Virus record (IMG/VR): IMGVR_UViG_3300035698_012959
Coordinates: 1 to 64,000 of that record
Reading direction: 5' to 3' (one strand)
DNA length: 64,000 bases
Origin: a virus
Both the position numbers and the translations under genes were made by a program. Of this stretch, positions 25,701 to 34,439 are shown one piece after another. Below the pieces are notes generated by a model. The model had not been told where the DNA came from and made no database searches. It saw only the letters and a list, made by a program, of their open reading frames with translations. The stretch's first letter is position 1. The number at the start of each line of letters is the position of its first letter.

Positions 25701-26816
25701 ATGGCAACAGGAATAATAACAGTAAATAATATAGTAAATAATACATCTAAATCACTTACTACATCCACATCAAATAATGATGATTATTTAGTTGGTTTTT
25801 TAGATGAAGATAATGTTATAATAGATACAACATCCCCACTATCACTAGTAATAAATGATGATAGAAACATAACTGCATTTTATGATAAAAAATGTTTAGA
25901 TTGTGAAGTTTACAATATAAATGGTGTTGATGATGGGTATGAAGCTGAATTTATAATATATGATGGGAATGGTTATAGTAATACAATAAATGTAAATCAA
26001 AATTCTCTATTTCCTGTATATTTTACTAAATGTGACGACGAAAATATATCTTTAATAGTCACTACTGACCAAAATAGCACACCAGTCCCAAAATCATTTC
26101 TATATGTTGATTATAGTTTATCAAATTGTCTTACTTGTAGTGATGAAGATAGAGAGCCTGTGTTTGATTGTATTGATCAAGACCCAGTAGGTGAAGGAGA
26201 ACAAGATAATGATTGTAGTTCAGGAATGGATTTATTGTTTATATTAGACAAGACAGGATCTATGGGGAATGCATTAAATGCTTTGAAAACTGGAATCACA
26301 GAAATTGTGGGGGATATTACCAAAAAAACAAATAGTTATAGGTTAGGATTAACAACTGTGGGTGAAGGTATTTTTAATTTTGACTTTGTAAGGATCATAG
26401 TAGATTTTGCTTCAAACAACTCTTCAGATTTTAATAAGAAGATTAAAGGAATTAAAGTTGGTGGGGGTGGGAATGATAATGCTGAACCAATGGGAAGAGG
26501 CTTAGAAAAAAGTATTAATGATAACGGTTTAGTATTTACAAATAGTAGTAAAATAATTATAATAATAACAGATAATAAAGTCAATGATAGTACTAAATTG
26601 ATCCCTTCTTTAAGCTATTGTAATACAAATAATATATACCCTTACACTATGGTTTTGAGTTCTGCCGGTAATATAATAGATAGTTGGAAATCACATTATA
26701 ATGATTCATCATTTGGAGTAGCTGGTGGAGATAAATATGTATTAACATCACCTAATACTTCTGAAGGATTAAAAAATAAAATATCTGAATTATTATTAGG
26801 GACTTTTTGTAAATGA
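25701..26816 (+). CDS. Tail protein with von Willebrand factor A domain, 371 aa
   Basis: Residues about 178-370 form a vWA domain: MDLLFILDKTGSM with the metal-binding DKTGS at 183-187 (the usual DxSxS, here with Thr), NSYRLGLTTVGEG, and the strand IIIIITDNKVND with a following CNTNNIYPYTMVLS. vWA domains bind protein ligands through a bound metal, so this may be a receptor-binding part. The first 170 residues hold a beta repeat that appears to complete the last repeat of the previous protein, plus Cys pairs (CLDC, CLTC). It begins two bases after the previous stop. Confidence 0.75.
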   Translation: MATGIITVNNIVNNTSKSLTTSTSNNDDYLVGFLDEDNVIIDTTSPLSLVINDDRNITAFYDKKCLDCEVYNINGVDDGYEAEFIIYDGNGYSNTINVNQNSLFPVYFTKCDDENISLIVTTDQNSTPVPKSFLYVDYSLSNCLTCSDEDREPVFDCIDQDPVGEGEQDNDCSSGMDLLFILDKTGSMGNALNALKTGITEIVGDITKKTNSYRLGLTTVGEGIFNFDFVRIIVDFASNNSSDFNKKIKGIKVGGGGNDNAEPMGRGLEKSINDNGLVFTNSSKIIIIITDNKVNDSTKLIPSLSYCNTNNIYPYTMVLSSAGNIIDSWKSHYNDSSFGVAGGDKYVLTSPNTSEGLKNKISELLLGTFCK

Positions 26817-26824
26817 TATTTATA
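26815..26824 (+). promoter_or_regulatory. Late promoter motif GATATTTATA
   Basis: GATATTTATA overlaps the stop of the vWA gene and ends 19 bases before the ATG at 26844. A perfect match to the consensus. Confidence 0.7.
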
Positions 26825-26843
26825 ATTAAAGGTACATAAATAT

Positions 26844-28589
26844 ATGAATAATAGAATACAAGTTTCATTACAACAAGAAAACATTCAGTTGAATGGTGTT
26901 GATGGTATTTTTATAGAATTAATCCCAATAACTCCAGATAGTGTTTTAAGTAATTATGATTTTAGTTACAAAGAAATAGGTTCATCAAATGGTACTATCC
27001 ATTATGAGGGTGATAGTACACACACATCTTTAGCAAAAAACGAAATATTTATAACAGGTTTAAGTTCCACAGACGCTGTTATTCAATTTATAATACAGAG
27101 GGGTAATTACCCTCCATTTAGATATACTACTAATTTTAGCCCTATCCCTGGAGATTATACTCCTTCTAATTGTTCTACTGGTTCTTTAACTGATAGAACT
27201 ATTGTAGATAACTCAGACTCATATTATTATGATCGAAGTACCGATGAAGAAACTTTTTCATTTACTGGGAAATATGTTAATCCGTTAGGAACAACATCAT
27301 TAGGAAATTGTAGTGGTAGTCCACAAAATATAGATATTACTGTTGTTGGTGGTACTTCTAATCTTAGTAATGTAGCTATAGGAGCCGATTTTATTATAAC
27401 AATTGATCAAGCTTACGGTGTAACAACATTTACCCAACCTAATGATAGTTTAATAGCAGCTATTATTACAGGTACACCTGATGGTGCTGATACGTGCTGT
27501 AATGGAAGGAGTGAATTAATATTAGTATGTCCTGAAGAAAATATAGATGAGTATTCTAATATGATTACATCTACACCCACACAAACTTCAACACCAACTA
27601 ATACTCCTACACCAACACAAACACCAACTGTTACCCCAACTACCACACCTACTTTAACAGAAATAGAAGCAGATTGTATTGTTATTGAATATGAATCATT
27701 AGAGCATGCTTGTTCAATTTATAATAATTCAGACTTTGATTATGAGAATAATATAGATATATATGTTGATGGGTACATAAATGTAGGAGATAATGTTTAT
27801 CTTGATTATAATAGGCAAAAAACCCTACCTGATGGATTCTATATAACAGGATGTTGTGGAACCGAAGTGTCTATAAGAGTGGTAGATGGAGTAATTATGG
27901 AAAGGAGATTATGTGCTGTGCCTTTATCCCCAACTCCAACATCAACCCAAACTTTAACTCCAACTTCTACACCTAACCACAGATCAAAAGAGATCATAAT
28001 GCATGAAAGTAATAAATTTGATTATAGTATATTGATATCAGATGGATCTTTTACCTCAACCCATACTGGTTTTGGAGGTAGTGGTACTAGTAATATATTT
28101 GCTAGAGTTGGAAGTTTAGTAACAGTTACTTTTAGTGAACCTACTTATGGATCATCTTTTGGATGGGAACCTTACATAATAACAGGTAATAACAGTGCAA
28201 CAGTACCTTATACTTCAGAAACTTCTATTTTAGTAGGAGTTGATTTCGATTATATAATGTTTAAATCCTTCTTAGATAGTAGTGTTGTAGCTAATAATGA
28301 TTTATCTTATAAGAAACATTTACTAAGATATTATTATGATGGTAGTGATGCTGAACCTGAATCTAGAAGTGTTACTAATAGTTCAGTATTGTATACCGAA
28401 ACTAATATTTATCCTAATTTAGTAAGTAATGCTAAAGTGTGGAAGTACAACGGTAGTACTTATGTTGATGCTATTACTGGGTATTATTATTTAGAATTAT
28501 ATGATAACCAACACGCAAAAATATTTGTTTCTGGAGGTGTAATCCAGTCATTCCAAACATCACCCTTAGTTTATATTGAACCTAATTAA
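26844..28589 (+). CDS. Tail-surface protein with Thr/Pro linkers, 581 aa
   Basis: Beta-rich modules are joined by short Thr/Pro linkers (about residues 241-271 and 361-377). The second module has Cys residues in pairs (ADTCCNGR; TGCCGTEV), and the C-terminal 190 residues end in a Tyr-rich beta domain. It has the same linker style as the giant adhesin and so probably belongs to the same fibre or tail-tip. Own late promoter at 26815-26824. No enzymatic motif. Confidence 0.65.
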   Translation: MNNRIQVSLQQENIQLNGVDGIFIELIPITPDSVLSNYDFSYKEIGSSNGTIHYEGDSTHTSLAKNEIFITGLSSTDAVIQFIIQRGNYPPFRYTTNFSPIPGDYTPSNCSTGSLTDRTIVDNSDSYYYDRSTDEETFSFTGKYVNPLGTTSLGNCSGSPQNIDITVVGGTSNLSNVAIGADFIITIDQAYGVTTFTQPNDSLIAAIITGTPDGADTCCNGRSELILVCPEENIDEYSNMITSTPTQTSTPTNTPTPTQTPTVTPTTTPTLTEIEADCIVIEYESLEHACSIYNNSDFDYENNIDIYVDGYINVGDNVYLDYNRQKTLPDGFYITGCCGTEVSIRVVDGVIMERRLCAVPLSPTPTSTQTLTPTSTPNHRSKEIIMHESNKFDYSILISDGSFTSTHTGFGGSGTSNIFARVGSLVTVTFSEPTYGSSFGWEPYIITGNNSATVPYTSETSILVGVDFDYIMFKSFLDSSVVANNDLSYKKHLLRYYYDGSDAEPESRSVTNSSVLYTETNIYPNLVSNAKVWKYNGSTYVDAITGYYYLELYDNQHAKIFVSGGVIQSFQTSPLVYIEPN

Positions 28590-28597
28590 AAAAAGAA

Positions 28598-28888
28598 ATG
28601 GATAATACAATGACTTTCAGTAATGAATATACAATACATGAGAAAAATATAATATGTACTATAGAAGAAAATGAATTTAATTTATCATACAACCCTACAT
28701 TAAATTATATTAATAGTGGGAGTGTTGAATTTAAAAATATTGTTGATTCTAAATATTTCCATTCGTATATTACCACTGTAGGATTATACGATGATGATGA
28801 TGAATTATTAATGGTAGCTAAATTAGCACAACCTATCCCTAATTCTAATTCTATGAATTTGAATTTTTTGATCAAGATAGATTTTTAA
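28598..28888 (+). CDS. Stand-alone copy of a tail C-terminal module, 96 aa
   Basis: Nearly the whole protein aligns with the last 90 residues of the 336-aa tail protein at 20456: NEFNLSYNP, ITTVGLYDDDDELLMVAKLAQP versus ITTVGLYNDDNELLAVAKLSKP. It probably forms the same small beta domain and could cap the preceding fibre protein or act as its assembly chaperone. Confidence 0.65.
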   Translation: MDNTMTFSNEYTIHEKNIICTIEENEFNLSYNPTLNYINSGSVEFKNIVDSKYFHSYITTVGLYDDDDELLMVAKLAQPIPNSNSMNLNFLIKIDF

Positions 28889-28902
28889 AAATAATTGATA
28901 TT

Positions 28903-29373
28903 ATGCTAAACAATTGGACTTATAATGATGGTAATGGGAATACTAAAATAATAGAAAAACTCGATGATTTTCCATTAAATACGTTCGGATTTATATATAA
29001 GATAGTAAATATAAATACAGGAAAGTATTATATTGGGAAAAAATCTCTCATCCATAATAAAAGACATAAATTAACAAAAAAACAATTATCTGAAATAACA
29101 GGAAAAGGGAGAAGACCAAAAACTGAAATTCTGAAAGTGGAAAATGATTGGTTATTATATAATGGCAGTTCAAAACCCCTACTTAAAGACATAAAAGAAT
29201 TAGGAGGAGGGGTTTTCCAGAAGAAAATAATACAAATATGTTATAGTAAGAAACAACTTTCATATTATGAAATCTTTAATCAAATTATGAATGATGTTTT
29301 AACCGATGATAATTCTTATAATGATAATATATCAGGTAAGTTTTTTAGGAAAGATTTGGTAGTGATTTTATGA
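28903..29373 (+). CDS. GIY-YIG-type endonuclease, 156 aa
   Basis: The motif GFIYKIVNINTGKYYIGKKS contains the two GIY-YIG halves (here FIY and YIG, 13 residues apart). A basic helix (RHKLTKKQLSEITGKGRRPK), an ENDW segment and a Trp/Tyr follow (WLLYNGSSKPLLKDIKELG). This arrangement is typical of small phage GIY-YIG nucleases related to Seg-type homing enzymes. It sits between tail genes and the primase, a place where a free-standing homing gene would do no harm. Alternative: a DNA-repair or degradation nuclease. Confidence 0.7.
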   Translation: MLNNWTYNDGNGNTKIIEKLDDFPLNTFGFIYKIVNINTGKYYIGKKSLIHNKRHKLTKKQLSEITGKGRRPKTEILKVENDWLLYNGSSKPLLKDIKELGGGVFQKKIIQICYSKKQLSYYEIFNQIMNDVLTDDNSYNDNISGKFFRKDLVVIL

Positions 29374-29374
29374 A

Positions 29375-29392
29375 GTTTCTCACGTATATTTA
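29375..29392 (+). promoter_or_regulatory. Early-class promoter motif
   Basis: GTTTC-TCACG-TATATTTA, 23 bases before the TTG start at 29416. Marks the switch from late tail genes back to replication and metabolism genes. Confidence 0.6.
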
Positions 29393-29415
29393 GGTTAAGG
29401 AAAAAGAAAAGAATT

Positions 29416-30351
29416 TTGGATAAAGAAAAAGGAGTTATAAATATATTAGAATCAATATTGGGTAAGGGGAAAAAAAAGTCACAAGGTAATTGGGCTTTTA
29501 AATGTCCTAACCCTAAATGTAACCATGTTAAAAATAAACTAGAAATAAACATTAATGAAGGGTATAAATACCACTGTTGGGTATGTAATTACAGAGGAAG
29601 TGGACTAGTACCATTATTGAATGCTCTAAAATTAACTAAAAATAAAAAAGCCGAAATACTAGAACATTGTGGTATATTAGATGATATTAAATATAAACCA
29701 TTTATTCAGGATTTAAAACCTATCGGATTACCTGAGGAATTCATCCCATTTTATACTAAAACCGATAGTAGTTTAACAAATTTAAAACAATCTCAGTTTC
29801 TTAACTACCTTAAGTATAGAGGTGTAACACAAGATGAGATACTTAAATATAATATAGGATTTTGTGTTAAAGGTAAATATGATAATTGTATTATCCTTCC
29901 CTCATATGATGAGAACAATAACATAAATTTCTTTACAGGTAAAAACGTTGAATCAAATACATATAATAATCCGGTTTTTACTAAAGATATAATAGGTTTT
30001 GATTATTTTATTAATTGGGATTTACCAATAACAATAGTAGAAGGACCATTTGATGCTATAACGGCTAAAAGAAATACTATCCCATTATTTGGTAAACAAA
30101 TACAGGATAACCTGATGAAGAAAATTATGGAATCTAAAGTAGATAAAATATACATATGCTTAGATCCAGATGCTATTAGAAATGCGATCGAATATTGTGA
30201 ATTGTTAATGAATTATGGTAAAGAAATATATTTAATTGAATTATTTGAAGGTGATATAAATTCGATTGGTTTTGATTCATTTTTAGAAAATCTAGAAAAA
30301 GTAAAACCTATGACCTTCGAACATATGATAAAAATAAAACTAAATTTATGA
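29416..30351 (+). CDS. DNA primase (gp61-like, zinc finger plus TOPRIM)
   Basis: Makes RNA primers for lagging-strand synthesis, normally with the gp41-type helicase, which is not in this window. The zinc finger has Cys30, Cys35, Cys54 and Cys57 (FKCPNPKCNH and CWVCNYRG). The TOPRIM part shows ITIVEGPFDAITAKR and KIYICLDPDAIRNA with the expected acidic residues. The start is TTG at 29416, needed to include the zinc finger in a sensible context; no ATG lies upstream in frame. 311 residues, close to T4 gp61 (342). Its end overlaps the next ATG. Confidence 0.85.
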   Translation: MDKEKGVINILESILGKGKKKSQGNWAFKCPNPKCNHVKNKLEININEGYKYHCWVCNYRGSGLVPLLNALKLTKNKKAEILEHCGILDDIKYKPFIQDLKPIGLPEEFIPFYTKTDSSLTNLKQSQFLNYLKYRGVTQDEILKYNIGFCVKGKYDNCIILPSYDENNNINFFTGKNVESNTYNNPVFTKDIIGFDYFINWDLPITIVEGPFDAITAKRNTIPLFGKQIQDNLMKKIMESKVDKIYICLDPDAIRNAIEYCELLMNYGKEIYLIELFEGDINSIGFDSFLENLEKVKPMTFEHMIKIKLNL

Positions 30352-31097
30352 GAGAAATAACATACAGTAATGATAATAAACAAATTAATTTCTTAGATCA
30401 GCGTTTCTATCCTTACAAGGATGAATACTTCCCATCAGTAACTACAGTACTAAATTACTTTCCTAAGAATCAATATTTTAATAATTGGTTAAAAGATGTA
30501 GGACATAATTCAACATTTATTGCTCAAAAAGCCGCTGATGAAGGAACAGCAACACACCACGCTATAGAGCAATTACTATTAGGTAAAGAATTATTATGGA
30601 TGGATAAATATAAAAATGCCAATTATTCATTGAAGGTATGGAAGATGATATTAATATTTCAGGATTTCTGGAATACAATAAAACCAACACTAATATCAAC
30701 AGAGCAAAAATTAATTCATATAAAATATAAATATGCTGGTACTATGGATATAGCATTAGAAATGCCTGATAAGAAAGTTTGGGAATTAGATATTAAAACA
30801 TCAAATAATATTCATACTTCAATGCATCTCCAAACTGCCGCTTACGCAAAAGCATATAACGACAATCCATTAAATAAAAGACCTATTGAAAAAAGAGGGA
30901 TATTATGGTTAAAGAGTAAATCTAGAAAATTTCAAAACGATAGTAAAAGAATAAAAGGTAAAGGTTGGGAAATAATTACATCTCAACATTCCATGGAACA
31001 AGATTTCCAAACATTCATGAATATATATGATATATATAAGATGGAAAACAAATCTAAACCATACTTCGAAATATACCCAACAAGAATAAAGTTATGA
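30348..31097 (+). CDS. RecB/Cas4-like PD-(D/E)XK exonuclease
   Basis: The nuclease core is clear: YAGTMDIALEMPDKKVWELDIKTS gives Asp134, Asp148 and Lys150, and QTAAYAKAY gives the Gln162 motif of RecB-type nucleases; GTATHHAIEQLL near residue 66 is the family's N-terminal His helix. It probably processes DNA ends during recombination-dependent replication or degrades host DNA. No Cys cluster, so no iron-sulphur site as in Cas4. Translationally coupled to primase and to the next gene by ATGA overlaps. Confidence 0.8.
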   Translation: MREITYSNDNKQINFLDQRFYPYKDEYFPSVTTVLNYFPKNQYFNNWLKDVGHNSTFIAQKAADEGTATHHAIEQLLLGKELLWMDKYKNANYSLKVWKMILIFQDFWNTIKPTLISTEQKLIHIKYKYAGTMDIALEMPDKKVWELDIKTSNNIHTSMHLQTAAYAKAYNDNPLNKRPIEKRGILWLKSKSRKFQNDSKRIKGKGWEIITSQHSMEQDFQTFMNIYDIYKMENKSKPYFEIYPTRIKL

Positions 31098-31774
31098 GAA
31101 AAAAACCAAAATGTATATTAATATTTGGATCACCAGCTTCTGGTAAAACATCATTCTATGATGAATTAAAAATAGATAAAAATAATTACAATTATTTAAA
31201 TGTAGACAAATACGTAGAAGATGAGAATGGAGATTGTTATAATAATTTAGCTAAAGCTTCTTCTAAGATATTTAAAGATGATTTGCCTGATAATATATTA
31301 AGTGGTCAAGATATAATATTAGACACAACAGGTTCTAGTTTTAAAAGAATGCAAGGTATAAATTTTGATTTATTATATTATTCATATGATATATCATGTC
31401 ATATGATTTATGTGGATCCAGTAATTGCTCTCATAAGAAATAAAACTAGAAAACGTATATTACCAGCGTTTGTTATTCTCAACGAATGGTGTAAGGTATA
31501 TTCAAATATTAATCATTACAAGTTACTATTCCATAATAAATTTTCACTCCATACACCATATACTACTCCACCAACACTCGATATTAATGAAAGAATGGTA
31601 AAGGAAAAATTAGATAATTATATCGAAGAAATTGGAGGATTACAAAATTACACTTCAACATTCAGGAAGACTCCATTAACAGCTGAAGAATTAGTCAATA
31701 GATACAAACAGTGGGATTCAGCGACACAATCGGTAAATCAATGTTATAATTCAATCATTAAAAATTTATATTAA
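31094..31774 (+). CDS. P-loop kinase (zeta-toxin / polynucleotide-kinase-like)
   Basis: Walker A GSPASGKTS is at residues 12-20, followed by NVDKYVED and the IILDTTGSSFKRM segment typical of the zeta-toxin/T4 PseT kinase group. A basic lid (NKTRKRILPAF) follows. It could phosphorylate nucleic-acid ends or a small metabolite. No phosphatase or ligase domain is attached. Sits between a nuclease and a nucleotidyltransferase, which favours RNA/DNA repair or nucleotide metabolism. Coupled by an overlapping start. Confidence 0.75.
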   Translation: MRKKPKCILIFGSPASGKTSFYDELKIDKNNYNYLNVDKYVEDENGDCYNNLAKASSKIFKDDLPDNILSGQDIILDTTGSSFKRMQGINFDLLYYSYDISCHMIYVDPVIALIRNKTRKRILPAFVILNEWCKVYSNINHYKLLFHNKFSLHTPYTTPPTLDINERMVKEKLDNYIEEIGGLQNYTSTFRKTPLTAEELVNRYKQWDSATQSVNQCYNSIIKNLY

Positions 31775-32247
31775 TGAATGTGTCTATATACCCGGGTTCA
31801 TTTAAACCCCCACATAAAGCACATTTTAATATAGTTAAAAATATTTATGCGGAATCAGATAAAGTTATTATATTTATATCCGAAAAAGGAAGAGAAGGAA
31901 TTGAAATAGAACAATCATTAAATGTATGGAATCATTTTAAAAAATATATTGGAGAAAATATTGACATTATAGTAAGTTGTAAATCTCCAGTATATGATAC
32001 TTACAAAGAAATCAAATCAAACCCTAATAATAATTATAAAGTATTATACGGTAAAAATGATAAAAGAAGATTTCAAGATATGAATGGATATAATAATGTT
32101 ACTATTATTGATACCGGAAATATAGAAAGTATAAATGCCACTGATTTAAGAAAATTATTACGTAATAATGAATCTATAAGAAAATATATACCTGAATCTA
32201 TTCCTATACAAGAATATAAAAACATACTATATAGAAATGAAGATTAA
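31774..32247 (+). CDS. Nucleotidyltransferase of the HxGH superfamily (NMNAT-like)
   Basis: The N-terminus MNVSIYPGSFKPPHKAHFNI has the GSFxPxHxxH motif (His14, His17), and NIESINATDLRKLL near the end matches the ISxTxxR signature. Family members adenylylate or cytidylylate phosphate-containing small molecules: nicotinamide mononucleotide, pantetheine phosphate, or glycerol phosphate. The 157-residue length fits NMN or pantetheine-phosphate adenylyltransferase. Substrate is not certain. See the finding on a possible NAD theme. Confidence 0.75.
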   Translation: MNVSIYPGSFKPPHKAHFNIVKNIYAESDKVIIFISEKGREGIEIEQSLNVWNHFKKYIGENIDIIVSCKSPVYDTYKEIKSNPNNNYKVLYGKNDKRRFQDMNGYNNVTIIDTGNIESINATDLRKLLRNNESIRKYIPESIPIQEYKNILYRNED

Positions 32248-32974
32248 ACAAATATTGATTGAGGTACTGAATAAAAGTAAAAAGAATGAAAAAAGTTGGG
32301 GGACATTAGTTCCTCCTTCAACCTTAAAACCTGGTGATGAATTATTTACATATGCTGGTACCGACGCAGTAGAACTAATTAAAGCAGTTCCGTTCTCTCA
32401 ATATTCCCTAATATCACAATATGATAGTGCTCAAACTATTAATGATATTGTTAGTGGTTTTGATGATGATAATGTAGATAAAGAAAGAGATTGGTTAGTT
32501 GCTGTAAAACATGTAATGAATAGCGACAAAGCTGAGGTTAATTATGTGTTTGTTTATGGCTATAATGGAGCTTATTTATCTATTAGGAATAATATACACG
32601 AGTCATATCAGCCTATGGTGCATAAAGGTCTTATGGATAATATTGTAAAAATGGTATGTAGTGACTTGCAAATGGACCCACCTAATAGTATTACGTTCCT
32701 TAGAGATGAATCATATACAAAACAACATTCAAGTTTTGGTGGTTATCAACCATCCACAAAAGATGTAATTGTAGTAACGTATAAAAGAAATTTAGCTGAC
32801 TCAACACGTAGTTTATGCCATGAACTTTACCATCATTATCAAAATGTAAATAATAATTTACCGTCTAATGCTGGTGCTGATGGAGATGAATTCGAAAACG
32901 CAGCAAATGCTTATGCTGGATCTATTATGAGAAAAATTGGTAGAAAATACCCCGAAATATATGAATATGAATGA
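32237..32974 (+). CDS. Zinc metalloprotease-like protein with targeting-type N-terminus
   Basis: HExxH is present at 195-199 (LCHELYHHYQ), and DEFENAANAYAG about 20 residues later offers a third metal ligand (Glu218 or Glu220), the gluzincin pattern. The N-terminus MKIKQILIEVLNKSKKNEKS is a short amphipathic, basic helix with an I-x-E site, like other putative capsid-targeted proteins in this window. If packaged, it would be a head-carried protease that acts on host proteins after injection. Alternatively it acts during assembly. Overlaps the gene before by 11 bases. Confidence 0.7.
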   Translation: MKIKQILIEVLNKSKKNEKSWGTLVPPSTLKPGDELFTYAGTDAVELIKAVPFSQYSLISQYDSAQTINDIVSGFDDDNVDKERDWLVAVKHVMNSDKAEVNYVFVYGYNGAYLSIRNNIHESYQPMVHKGLMDNIVKMVCSDLQMDPPNSITFLRDESYTKQHSSFGGYQPSTKDVIVVTYKRNLADSTRSLCHELYHHYQNVNNNLPSNAGADGDEFENAANAYAGSIMRKIGRKYPEIYEYE

Positions 32975-33446
32975 AAAAATAACACATATCTATCTAGATA
33001 TGGATGGAGTTTTGGTTGCTTTTAGCGTTGGTTATCTAAAATTAACAGGAATAGATATAACAGGAGTCTTCCGTAGTGATGATAAATTCTGGAAACCTAT
33101 AGATAAAGCTGGGTCTACTTTTTGGTCCGAATTAAAATGGACTGTTGATGGTCCTGAGTTATATGATTATCTAAAAAACACTGATATTGAATTAAATATC
33201 CTTTCCGCTCCTTCGATGAATGAATCTTCAAGGATAGGTAAAAAAGAATGGGTAAAATTAAATACCCCAGAAACAGACCTGATATTAGAACCAGCATATA
33301 GAAAGAGAAAATATGCTAATTCTACCAGTTTATTGATAGATGATAGAGAAATTAATATAAAGCAATGGGTATCATCTGGTGGGGTAGGTATCATTCATAC
33401 TAATACAATCAATACAATTAAATTACTTAAAGAACTAAATATATAA
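32961..33446 (+). CDS. HAD-superfamily phosphatase (5'-nucleotidase-like)
   Basis: THIYLDMDGVLVAF gives the catalytic DxD of the HAD family; NILSAPSM is motif II and SLLIDDREINIKQW is motif IV. The overall plan resembles phage and bacterial 5'(3')-deoxyribonucleotidases. The frame is open from 32937, but that start lies deep in the previous gene; the ATG at 32961 (or 32967) gives a normal 14-base overlap and places the DMDGV strand near residue 12. Probably removes phosphate from nucleotides. Confidence 0.8.
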   Translation: MNMNEKITHIYLDMDGVLVAFSVGYLKLTGIDITGVFRSDDKFWKPIDKAGSTFWSELKWTVDGPELYDYLKNTDIELNILSAPSMNESSRIGKKEWVKLNTPETDLILEPAYRKRKYANSTSLLIDDREINIKQWVSSGGVGIIHTNTINTIKLLKELNI

Positions 33447-33447
33447 T

Positions 33448-34038
33448 ATGCAGAGTGGACACTTAAAAAAAGAATTTAATGAATCTGATATTACCCGTAT
33501 AAGGAATTTAGTAAAGGGTAAGTATGGAGAAAAATCTAAATCTCAAGTTGGTTTCTCAAGATCAAAAAATGAAGTAAAATACAAAAATGGTGATAGGTGG
33601 GTAGTAGGAAATACTCATTGGAAAATGGAAGGTGGTGTAGTGCAGAACATACCAAACCTTAATATAATTCGTAAACAAATCACAACTCCATTATTCTGCC
33701 CCTCATGTAGTAATTTAATGAAGGGTAAATTTGATAATAAGATGTATAAAATACATAAAAAATGTTTTGATTGTGTTATTGTATATGAAACTAGATTAAA
33801 AGCAGAAGGAACATTTGATGAATATCAGAAAAAGTTAATGATGGCTAATGCTAAGGATGTACTACATGATCTTAATGATGGACTTGATAACTTTATCGAT
33901 AATTTTTATGATGTAGAACAAATAATGACTGAAATAGGTGATATAGAAGATTGGGAAGGAAGTAGAGTTGACAAAGAAACTATAAAAAAAGATATAATTA
34001 ATCATTTGAAAGAAATCGAGAGCCAAATATTAAACTAG
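33448..34038 (+). CDS. Conserved phage protein with CPSC/CFDC zinc motif, 196 aa
   Basis: Residues 88-115 contain LFCPSCSNLMKGKFDNK and KKCFDCVIVYE, a four-Cys zinc ribbon, followed by KAEGTFDEYQ. The region before it (GDRWVVGNTHWKMEGGVVQNI) is conserved in my memory of proteins from T4-like marine phages; function unknown. The C-terminal 80 residues are an acidic helix. The last gene before a terminator. Confidence 0.6.
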   Translation: MQSGHLKKEFNESDITRIRNLVKGKYGEKSKSQVGFSRSKNEVKYKNGDRWVVGNTHWKMEGGVVQNIPNLNIIRKQITTPLFCPSCSNLMKGKFDNKMYKIHKKCFDCVIVYETRLKAEGTFDEYQKKLMMANAKDVLHDLNDGLDNFIDNFYDVEQIMTEIGDIEDWEGSRVDKETIKKDIINHLKEIESQILN

Positions 34039-34065
34039 ATTCTCATATACTGTACTGATTATTTG

Positions 34066-34087
34066 AAAGGGACCTTGTGTCCCTTTT
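34066..34087 (+). terminator. Rho-independent-type terminator
   Basis: Perfect 8-bp stem AAAGGGAC / GTCCCTTT with a 5-base loop (CTTGT), followed by T-rich TATTGTC. It separates the replication/metabolism run from a late operon that starts with the promoter motif at 34109. Confidence 0.8.
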
Positions 34088-34108
34088 ATTGTCTAAATTT
34101 TTTTGTTT

Positions 34109-34118
34109 GATATTTATA
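34109..34118 (+). promoter_or_regulatory. Late promoter motif GATATTTATA
   Basis: Perfect consensus, 21 bases before the ATG at 34140, just after the terminator at 34066-34087. Confidence 0.7.
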
Positions 34119-34139
34119 TATGAATAAAAAAGAACTTTA

Positions 34140-34439
34140 ATGAAGAAAACTCAATTAGTAAAATTAGTAAAAGAAGGTATGTCAAATCATTTAAGTATGA
34201 TTGATGAAGCCGGAACAATTGCGGCAAATGAAGCTAAATTATCTAAAATGGCTAGTTATATTGACGAAGGTAATAAGATAGGAAAAGTTTTTGATAATAA
34301 ATTATTTGATAAATTCTTAAGTAGCCAAACTTTAAAAACGGTAAAAAAAGAATTATCAAAAGGAATATCTCAAATTCAAAAACAGTATGATAAACTTCAA
34401 ACTGCCCAATTGAAATTGACTACTAGCAGTAAAAAATGA
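34140..34439 (+). CDS. Candidate virion-internal helical protein, 99 aa
   Basis: The start MKKTQLVKLVKEGMSNHL ends in a K-E site and resembles capsid-targeting peptides. The remainder is charged helix (AKLSKMASYIDEGNKIGKVF; SKGISQIQKQYDKLQTAQ), like small T4 internal proteins. First gene of a late operon. Function unknown. Confidence 0.55.
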   Translation: MKKTQLVKLVKEGMSNHLSMIDEAGTIAANEAKLSKMASYIDEGNKIGKVFDNKLFDKFLSSQTLKTVKKELSKGISQIQKQYDKLQTAQLKLTTSSKK

